Shown here piece after piece: positions 1 through 10,000 of a stretch of 64,000 nt of DNA. A program made the position numbers and the translations under genes. Numbering within the stretch: position 1 is the first letter of the stretch; every line of letters starts with the position of its first letter. The notes under the pieces were generated by a model that did not search any database, was not told the origin of the DNA, and worked only from the letters and a program-made list of their open reading frames with translations. Where the stretch lies: contig JASSKH010000006.1 of NCBI GenBank assembly GCA_031763025.1, positions 2,081,048-2,145,047 on the forward strand, in the 5' to 3' direction. This DNA comes from Macrocystis pyrifera. Its lineage: Eukaryota > Sar > Phaeophyceae > Laminariales > Laminariaceae.

Positions 1-1022
1 CCTTGGACTTGCTGTCCTTGGCTAAAAAAGGCGCCGCTTTCGCCTTGGGGCTTGTCGGCGCGTTGCCCCCCTTTTGCGCCGCAGCCACATACACCTGCTG
101 ACCCACGAACGAAACGGTCGGAACACAGAAGTAGCTCGTCAAGGCGCGAGATCGATTGCACGCGGGTCGTGACGCACATCGGCCGGGGTCGCCGTCGTGG
201 ATCCCCGCCGCTGAGATATACACCCTGGCGTAAGCGTTCCACAACAGATGTGTCACTATTCCATGGATATGGCGGGTCGGGTTTTCCAGTCATCTTTCGA
301 TATGTGCAATGACGTGGCACGAGTCTGTCGCACGGACAGGATTCTGTTTCCTTCCGGTGATTTAAAACAGCGCGGTTTCTGGAAGCTCGCGTAAGGACCG
401 TATCTTGGAACGCGCACCAATCACACCGACGACCATATCGACGACGGTAAATGTCTTTTTCGAAGCGGCCGTCTTGCACGTAAAGCACCCTGTATTTTGT
501 CTCCGACCTACCGTTTCCACCGACCCAACCAACCCCCAAGCATAACTAATAGCCTCCCACATTATTTACTCGCCTGCTTCCTGTGCATCACGGTCCCTTT
601 GCCCAAGATACTCTCTGGCGTGACCCGCGGAGCCGTGGCCGCAACGTGCGGCGCTTGTGGCGGGGAGGTGCGCTTCGGCGGAACCTTCGTGGTTGGTCTG
701 CCGCTGCCACCGCCGCCACCCCCGCCACCTCCGTTGGCGGCCCCACCCCAGGTGCTGGAAAGAGCGGGTGCTTTCGCGGGCGGATCCGGAGGTATTAAGC
801 CCGGAATTCCCTCGTCGGATCTGCCGCGCCGGCGCTGCTGTCGCTGTGTCGCGCTCCCTCGCTTTATTCTCGAAAGCGGCGGCAAGGGCGGAGGCCTTCG
901 GGCCATGCGAAGCGCCAATCACAGCCGCTGCCGAGCCAGTCGCCGATCCAGTGCCAGCGGCGGCAATTCCAGCAGAAGTAGCGCCGGGGCGCTGGTAGCG
1001 CGAAACCGGAGCGGAAGACGAA
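1..1022 (-). other. possible further coding sequence of the ankyrin-repeat gene
   Basis: Downstream of the long last ankyrin-gene exon the minus strand keeps a coding look, but the frame changes. One option is an intron 992-1148: a GTAACC donor after 1149 and a CTACCAG acceptor before 991, both in phase 0. It leads into an Ala/Ser-rich frame open to 566 that contains the stretch ALAAAFENKARERD. A different frame, starting with KYRVLYVQDGRFEKD near 490, stays open through the left edge. A short piece ending VYVAAAQKGGNAP at about 94-50, behind a CAGCAG acceptor, also reads as exon-like. I cannot join these with confidence. GC-rich low-complexity DNA is often open in several frames, and the plus strand is open here too. 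Confidence 0.3.
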
Positions 1023-4000
1023 TCAACGGCGGGAGTCGAAGCAGGGGGCGGCGGCCGCGCGGGAGCCCGACGGCGACCTCAGGCGGTACGCAGGCTCCTT
1101 TGCCCCCGCCCCCCCAACCGGCGCCGGCGCGATGGTAGCGGAGGTTACCGCCGCGGCCGCAGCCGCAGTCACCGCAGCCGGGGACCCCGGCTGCGCCGAG
1201 CTAGCCGTTACCGGCAACCCACCGCCCGCGCGCGGGGTGTGCACCCCTCCCGCCCTCAGTTTCGTGGACCAGGGAGACTGCGAAGCTTCCGCCGAACGCG
1301 GAGAATTGGCCGACAACGTGGCCCTCTCGGCTGCTCTCTGGGGGGATGACGGCGACGACTGGGCGGGGGGCGGTGCGGCTCCTACGGTCACCGAGGAGAC
1401 CGGGGCTGAGGGGTCTAACGCCATCGCGGCCATGGCAGCCGACGGAGAGTTCGGCATCGGTGCTGCAACCGACAACGAGTTCGCGGTCGAGACGCCCCCC
1501 GTTTTCTCCGCCAAAGCGGCCGCGCGGGCAGCCACGCGCGAAGGAGACGACGGCCCTGGGGAGGAAGCCCCTCTGGGAGACTGCGGAGAGGTGGCCCTCG
1601 TAGGAACGGCGGCCTTGGGGGAGGGTGTCTTGGCTGGGGACGCGGTTTTGGCTGGAGAGAAGGCGTTTTTGACTAGGGATGGCACGCCAAACTGGGAACC
1701 CGTCTTCACCGAGGAGACGGCGGGAGAGCCGGCGTTTGGAGAGGACGTGGATTTGGCGGCGGCAGCAGCCCGTGCCGAGGCTAGGGTTGTGGTTGGACGG
1801 CCTAAGCGGGTAGCAGCCGGGGTCGGCGACGACGCGACCGCGGGGGGCGCGTTGGCGGTCGGGGTAGGTTTGGTGGGGGTGGCTACCTGCGATTTCCCCG
1901 TCCTAGCGTCAGTCAGAGCCCCGCTGATTTTGGCGGCTATTGCGGTGGGTTTCAAGGAAGACGCCTCTTTGGCAAGATCTGCCTCTCCTGGCTTGCGTCC
2001 TCCGAGATCGGTCGCCTCCGCGTTCGCCTTGGCCGACGTCAGCAACCACGCGATCAGGTCCATGGCTCCCGCCTGTGAAAATCGTTGAAACGGCAAGTCA
2101 GGGTAAGGCAGGGCAAGGCAAGGCAAGACAAGGCAAGGTGAGGCGCGATACATGAGCGGAATTTTGTCAACGACAGGCGGAAAAATGGTGAGCTGAAGCT
2201 CCCACACTTAAGTTGGAAGGGAAACATAGGGCTTGTTTCCGACTCCGCCGTCGGGCGAGCGGTTATACCACGCAAATTAAAGCAGAAAAAAAAACTGCCG
2301 CGCGAAAGGTCAAGGCCAAATTAACTCAAGTGCTATATGCAGAACAGAATCTAAGCTTTGAACAGGACGCTTACAGTTTGATAGGACATGACCAAAGTGA
2401 AACGTCCAACATCCCAACCCGTGCTCCACCGGCCTCCACGACTGCGTGTTCTGCTTTCTGACTTGCCGAACGAAGTCTAACGTCAATGATAACAGAAACA
2501 CCTGGGTCCAAGAAAGGGTGACATGGCAAGACTGCGGTTGTGCCCCTATGCCAATGTGAGGTAAACCGTACTTCGCTTCTAGCGACCAAAGCAAAGACAG
2601 GCACGCACGCGCGCAGTGTAACCGTCTCGAAGTGCGAAACGCCCAAACACAACGCTCGTAGTAGAAACACGATTGCGAACACGAAGCCATTGCCTTTGTC
2701 CCCCTCCCTCCTCTGAGAAATAAAGAAAAGGACGGGCCCTCTCATTCCCTGTGCAAAATCCAAGGCCCGCCATGCCGTTCATCGCTAACTCATTGTCGTC
2801 GCGCGTGTGTTTAGCCCCCCCCCCCCGAAAAATCTTTGAGAACTAGGGATCACAGGAAAGATTTGGAGAATGATGAAGAAAAGACGGAATGTGCGAGAAG
2901 TGCTGCGATGCTGGACGGGGAAATATCGATTAAAAGTATATCAACACTATACAGGAGTTGAATAAGGATGTGCGTTATCACCTAATCTATTCAAGATGCC
3001 AGGTACCGGTATATATTAACGATCTCATAGCAGTGGAAGCAGCAAAGCAGGGAGTGACGGTGGGGGGGGGAGATACGGTGTCTGGATTGATGTTTGCGAA
3101 TGGCTTCGTGGGGATATCAGAAACACCCGCAAGATTGCAGAAGTAAATAGACAAGGCCGTAGAATATATTAGGAAATGGAGGGTGACGGCCAACGACAAG
3201 AAGTGCGCAGTAATTGTACGTAACGAAGATAAGGTGAACACGGTAAATTTCAGTTGCAAACGGGTACAAGATTGATCGCCGATCGTAGATCGGTATACGG
3301 ACCTTGGCGTAGAGCTCTCAGGATACACGCTCAGCAAAAGTAATAGGACAGGGTAGCACACGTAGGCAAGATGGATGCGATCACAACAGACTCCCACCTT
3401 GACACCAGGATCAAGAGATGTATCCTGATGAATGTGATAGTACCAAAGCTAGAATATGCAGAAGAAGAATGGGAAGGGAACGCGAACTTCTTAAAACACT
3501 TGGGAGCAGCACAGATAACAGCAGCTAAAAAATACTACCAGGTATTTTACAGTAAAACGCTCTGGTACGACTAGTTATACAGTTAGTACTAAGAGCAGAA
3601 CTGGGAATGCACCCAATCAAGACAAATAGAGACGCGAGAAAGTTGAAATGGCAACATCAAGGAACTTGCCAAAACAGAAGTTACCAGTGATAGTTTATAG
3701 AGCTGTGTAGGAGAAAGTAACTAAATAGCCAGCTGGAATAAGGTGGGATAGCGTAGTAAAGAAAGTTTGGAAGGATATAGAAGGAAACCAACAGGAGATG
3801 GTGTTCGGGAGGCACAAGGTAGAAGTAGAATAAAGGATAGACAAAAGGGAAATGCTAGCGCCAAGAAACAAGGTGAAATCGGAGAAAAACACTTGCTATT
3901 AATAGGTGAGATATACACGGCGCTTCGCTCCGCGGGCGGCCTACGCCGCCTGCTATGCTCGCTCAGGAAGGAAAATTACATCAAATTATGCGAAGCGGGC

Positions 4001-7000
4001 AGAGGTCCATGATTGAATATTGTTTTTTTTAATTGTTGTAGTTGCAAACTGGCGACTTGATAATGCCAAGAGTCCCGCCGCCATGCTTCAGGAGAAAACA
4101 GCTCGGACGCCACATACGCTTCGCGTCGCGGGCGGTTTTCCGCTACGCTCTCGCTCACATGTCGTACGTACGTACATACCCCAGGTAGGGTACTTATTTG
4201 CTTCTTTCGATATGCTGTGTCTGTATTCGTATCTACGAAAGATAATAAACCACAGCACGGCACAGCAACACAACAAAAACAATGAAAATGAAACCGAAAT
4301 TTTCTGAAAGCAAAAAAATCCCCGTACCCTTTCGTGTAATAATTTACTACCTGATTGGAACACCTTACACCGGTCAAAACAAAAAACAAAAAAATCGAAT
4401 AGCAGAGCTTCTCTCGCAGCCTCGTACGCCGCCCGCCCCTCTCGCGACCATCTCGCTACCGATTCGGTCCAGCTAAAGCTTTCCCCCCCCTCTCTTCCAC
4501 AGTGAACCCCGTCGCCCGCCTCGCGTGAAGCCCGGTGCTCACCGTGGACCTTGTTCGCCAGCTCGACAATGTTGGTGCTCAGACTGGGTTTAATTTTCAG
4601 CCCGGTCGCAAAAATAAGCACCGCTTGAATATTATCTTACAATCCCGGACGACCCTTAAATACTCGTAGGTACTCTATAAAAAATCACAAATGGAGGCCA
4701 GACAGAGCCTGTTGATGCATCCCACGTGTCTCGAGGCACACGCGACGCCTGGGCACGAAAGCGGCGACCGCGCTCCGTGCAACTCCCCCTCTACCCGCCA
4801 GCACCCGCTGACACCCGCGATGGTGCCGGGTTCGCCCACGGCGCCGTGCTCGGAGTACACGCACGCACACGAAACGAAAGAAGAAAAAAGGAAAGACGGA
4901 CTGAAAGCACGAAGAGAAAAGGAGAAAACAAAGACCCGCTGGAAAGGTCCGGCAAGTAATAAAAAGAGGCGATTTCCAACTGGGAGCTCTGAGAGGCCAG
5001 GGATGTACCAACCGAGCACGCTCAGAGAGTGAGAGGTCTAAGTAAGTAGTTCTATACGGGGGAATAAGTGAAGGGGTAGGAGTGAAAACGTAGTTTGCAC
5101 GGCCCAATGGACTTCGTGAAAACGCTGAAACTGCGATTTCGTGTAGGTGAACTGGACCTGACAGAAATAGTAAAGAGGTATACCAGTAGCCGGGAGGAAG
5201 ACCTAGATGCATAGATGTGCCCGTGTGGCAATACAATAGAGAGTAAAACTCACATAGTAGGACAATGTGAAATATACAAGGGGGAACGGCATGTGTCAGA
5301 AGAGGAGACGAGGGAATTAGAGGAATACGACATGGAGGAGTTTGGTACACTAGATAGTAGGGAGAGAACTACAGTATCACCATCCTAGAAGATAGATGGT
5401 GGCCACAGGCGGCGAAACAGGAAGGAGATAAGACTAGCAAAAAGTTACTATGTAACGTATGGAAACAACGTAATGAGCGCCCGAAAGTTGGGAGTCTCTC
5501 TATTAGGAGTAGGAACGTTGCTCCGTCTCGAAAGGGATGCGTGGTCAATGGTCACATGAATAAGGCAAGCAACGGATGAGTACGCCCCCCCCCCTCCCCG
5601 CGCTCTCCGTACAAAACAAAAAACAGCGTCCACGCCCCTTTGCTCACCTTCTCCCTGGTCTGGCCCGCGATGCAAGCGCGGTGAAGCGGCGAGTGCCCCG
5701 AGGGTCCGTCCTTGGCGTTAACGTCGACGCCTGCCTGGCTCACTAGGAACTGCGCCACAGGCTTGTGGCAATGCTCGCACGCGAAGAAGAAAGCCGTACG
5801 TTCATCCTGGAGTGACAGTCGGAGGGGTCACAGGACGAGAAAGTCAAAATTACCCCGAGCGTCGATCCTTCCATGTTCCTGTTGAGGGTCGTTGTTTTTG
5901 GTGGCGCGGACTGAGACATTAACACTATCAATAGCGTGCGAACATGCTCCACCGGAGCGTCGATTATTTCGTGTTGTGTCTGCACAACGATCATTTCGCC
6001 CGTGACCTTCAAGAGAGTAACAGTCACGCCTTGGCAGCGGCAACGGCAATTTTGCCAGAGGGACCCTGACAGTCCCGTGGCCGAAGCGAAGGCATGAACG
6101 CAAGATCTTGAACTACTGTAAGCGTGACTGACTCGTCTCAACCTGCTTTGCGTTCGTCCTCCCCATCTCATGCTTTTCTTTGAAACGTCACAACACAAAA
6201 ACAACACTAATATAAATATAACCAGCACGTACTATTTATAGTTCACACCACGATCATTAATGCTAGTACGAGGGTTACCTTGCCGCGACGCGGTGTGCCA
6301 TCACAGCTAAAATCGACATATCGAGCCCTCGCGTCGACACCGAGACCAATAGCCGGAACGCCGTAGACCTCGAGGACACAAAGGCACAAAACGTCCACCG
6401 ACTACAACTTGTCCTCTTCAGAGTCAGACCAAAATCGTGGACGCCGAGCGTGCTTCACACGGCGATTTCAGCGGGCTAGCCGCTCTCTTGAGTGCTACCA
6501 CGAAACGATGAGCGTCATGCTCAAAAACATACATTGCCACGTCTTGGTGAGGAGAATCCCGCCAAAAACGCCCAGGGTGTTCTGCCACTGAGGCTAGGTT
6601 GCGTACGGGGGACTGGGTGGTCCCGGCGTACTGCTGTACCTCCACCTCAGATGCCAAATGGTTTCTTTTCGGACACCTTCCTACCGATCCAAACTGATAC
6701 GTGACTGGAAACGCCTCTATATCTCTATACTCCGTGCTGCGGAACAGCATTGGTCGCTATGAACGAACACCAAGGTTCCTCTCATGCAGCCGAAAATGAA
6801 ACGTGCTCAAAAGCTGTATGCTACGTGGCAGCTGGTGCGCTTGACCTATAGACCAAACCATTGCGTGGACATTCCGTCTTGTCTCCTGCACGATACACCT
6901 GCTCTATAATTCACAAAGATATGTCCTCCTTCCCGCTCTCTCTACCTTGCAGCACAAAGCCAGATCGTAAGTCTACATTGTCGCCGTCCAAAATATAGTG

Positions 7001-10000
7001 ATAATTTGTGGCCTTTTAACAGCAGAGAGAAGGCGGGCGGGGCGGCGGTGAACGTGAAGTTCAGTCCGGCCTAGCTCAGTCGCAACATCCATACGACAAC
7101 AAACGCGTTTGGTCCTCAGTGGCACACTGAGACCCAGCAGCAGAGCAACCGTCGGCAGTAGGGCAAACCACGTACCAGTACTCGGTTTTTGATTATGGAA
7201 AAATGACGTACAAGGGACTGAACAAGCACACCTCCTTGCTATATTTTGTCGTGTGTGCCTGTAGCACGCCTGGCGCTGTCGGCGCACACAACGGGAGCTG
7301 CGACAAATCCAATGCACCAGGGGGGCTCCGGGCGGGTGCCAGGCGCATTGATACGAATCCTCCAACGTGCAGAAGCGTGTACCGATTGTACCCCGGTCGA
7401 TATCTTGCTGGCCGGGGGACCATCATTTTCCTAAATGAGCTGAACCTCATGACACATGTTGTACACATACTACCGGTGCTGAAAAGACGGATCCACTGGT
7501 ACGCCGGAGCTCCAAATAGCATCATACTTAGTCCTAACAACAGCCCTAGGCCATCAAGCTCTGTATATATCGACCAACACATAACTGGCCTATCGACATT
7601 ACTTTCGAAGAACATCACGCGCCACGCCGGCTGAACAATGAGGAGCCCTCGAAGACCCTCGAAAAAAAACGCTGTATTTAGGCCCCGCCCCCCCTCGTCT
7701 TCAACAACTCCAATCGACCGCCAGGCCACTTTACCTAATGTACCGAAGTAGACTGGGTGTACGTATATCATACCAGCATGCTCCTAGAACGTACAGCAGT
7801 ACCGACGAAGGCGCCGAGAACTCCACAACTGCCCCTGACATATATAACCCTGTTGGGTCAAAATTCAGTCTACCGCCGTGCGACCTCCATTTTTCGTGGG
7901 CAGGGCGGACGAACGCGCTTGACTGGATCTCTATAACGGGGGACCCATAGTAAATAGGATCGAACATTGTTAGTAAAAATAGGCAAATATATAGTGTTTT
8001 ATGTATACCATAGGGCCTATTAACTTAATCATCACTTTTACTTTCCAGCCCACTCGTAGGAGGTTTTACCCTCGACGATCTTCTGGACAAGCCGTGGTCA
8101 CAGGTGTCGTCCCTTCTCCCCCCCGGTACGTGCCTTTAGTTTTTATCGCGCATAGGGTTCAGCATTCCCACTGCTCGTCGATTTTCATCGATTGTAGCCA
8201 ACTCACGCTTTCGCGCTTTCCGCTTATCAATTTTTTATGCAAGAAAAAGTCCCTATGAGCATGCACTCGGTGAGACTCGAACTCACGAAATTGATCTCGA
8301 CAGGCTCGCGGACCACCTACCAGGCCACCGGGGACGCCGGCTGGCTGCGGACCCCCGTAATCCGTCACTTTTATTTCAAGATAGGCCCCGTCTACGGTAG
8401 TCAGTGGGTCTATTCCGAGCATCAGTGAGAAGCAGGGAGCGTACATAGAGCGTGTCCTTAAAACCTCACGATTTACACGAGACAAACCCCCGACCACGTC
8501 ATGATGCATCGGCCGATGAGCAACGAAGAGGGAGTGTTTTTTTTTTTCCGAATATTGAACCCGGTTAAAATACTCGTCCCATAACATGATGCGACCGCTC
8601 CCTCGCACCAGGTCTGGACTGGGGCAAAAAAGAGGGGGGGGGGGGACTGCCCAATTCCCACGCGTTTAACGCCAAAATGCCGTTACGAACAAATAGGGGT
8701 TTCGCCGCCGCCCATTGCTCGAGAAGCCGCTACCTACGACCGCTACAGGGCTTGAGATGCTGCTCTCCCAGAATAGGCAGGCCAGCCACCGCACCCCACC
8801 GCACCTTCTGCCGGGCACACACCGTATATTGGGTACGCTAGTATCTCATGCCGGGAGTAAGAGAGGGTGGGCGTCACGAAACTGACTTTACACTAAGAAA
8901 TGTACCTGGTAGTGGATACTAGATGCGTCCCAAATGACAACCAGGTGCAAACAAAACCTACGATACTTGCAGGTCAGACCCTAGCTGCATACAAATACAA
9001 GGTGCTAATCAGGAGTCAATGCGGAACATAGACGGTACTACTCGTACTGCTGTCTGGTGTACATGTCATGGTAGGGATATGGTGTCGTGCTTGTGGGGCA
9101 ATTATCTGGAAATGCTCGAGAGATGTTCGGACGTACTTCGCTGCTTCGCTGGTACGTTCGTTCGCCGAACCTGACGTCGTACAAATGGTGATTTTTACAA
9201 CAGGAAGGACCTGCAGAAAACAGTCCCAGTCTCTCCTCGCAGCGGCATCCTTCCGACGAGCCTCATCTTACTACGGTAGCAGCTGGTGCGCGCAGTGAGA
9301 AGCCTTTATAATCAAAACAAACATAAGCAAGTGCAGCCGTAGATCAAACACTCTGCGGTGTAGACCAGAAACTCATATTATTACCAGGGTATGACATACG
9401 TGGACAATTTCCGAGAGCCGTTCATGGCTGAGGGTTGCGTCAGAAGAAGTCTGGCCTATATTCTGATTTTCATTTTTCTTCCACGTACCCGTACATGCTC
9501 GTATATTCTCGGGACTTCATGTCTCTTATCATATGATGATACAAACTCTAAAAGACGATACTCACATGGAGGTTACGAGGTATATTCGAAATATAGCGGT
9601 AACAGGGTATCAGGTAGACCACGTAACATCCGGGCAACCGTACATACCTGGTACATACTATTATTACTGTCCGTGTTACCGGTATACCAGGTACATGTGA
9701 ACGTACAGCAGCTAAAAATACAATAGATGCAAGTCAGATACTATTTATTACAGTCAATAGCTGCCCCAGGCTATGATATACTTCCACGAAGCTCGTATGC
9801 AACGATACCGTAGGTATAATACACGCCGGTGATCAGCGTATTACACAACAAATTATCTCTGGTAGAGTATCCGTACGGCCTGCTTAGTGTGACGTATGAA
9901 AAGAAGCATGCCTGTATGTTGTATGCTGGTACAACATGATTACAGGCAGATTATTAGTAGTAGTACTTGTACAAGGAGCAACCAGTAATTCTCATTGGGG

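Noticed and set aside
497-2088. Plus-strand open frames of 213 and 318 residues
   Set aside because: They are antisense to the ankyrin-gene exon, which has phase-matched upstream exons. GC-rich low-complexity DNA opens the opposite strand.
3908-3960. Helitron 3' end
   Set aside because: The hairpin is suitable, but no CTRR terminus lies at the expected distance in any copy.
4675-5350. Minus-strand frames containing a GLSELPVGNR-like peptide, repeated at 21.1, 35.6 and 45.4 kb
   Set aside because: They recur because the whole 1.1-kb element is repeated. The frames differ in length and break differently in each copy, with no domain.
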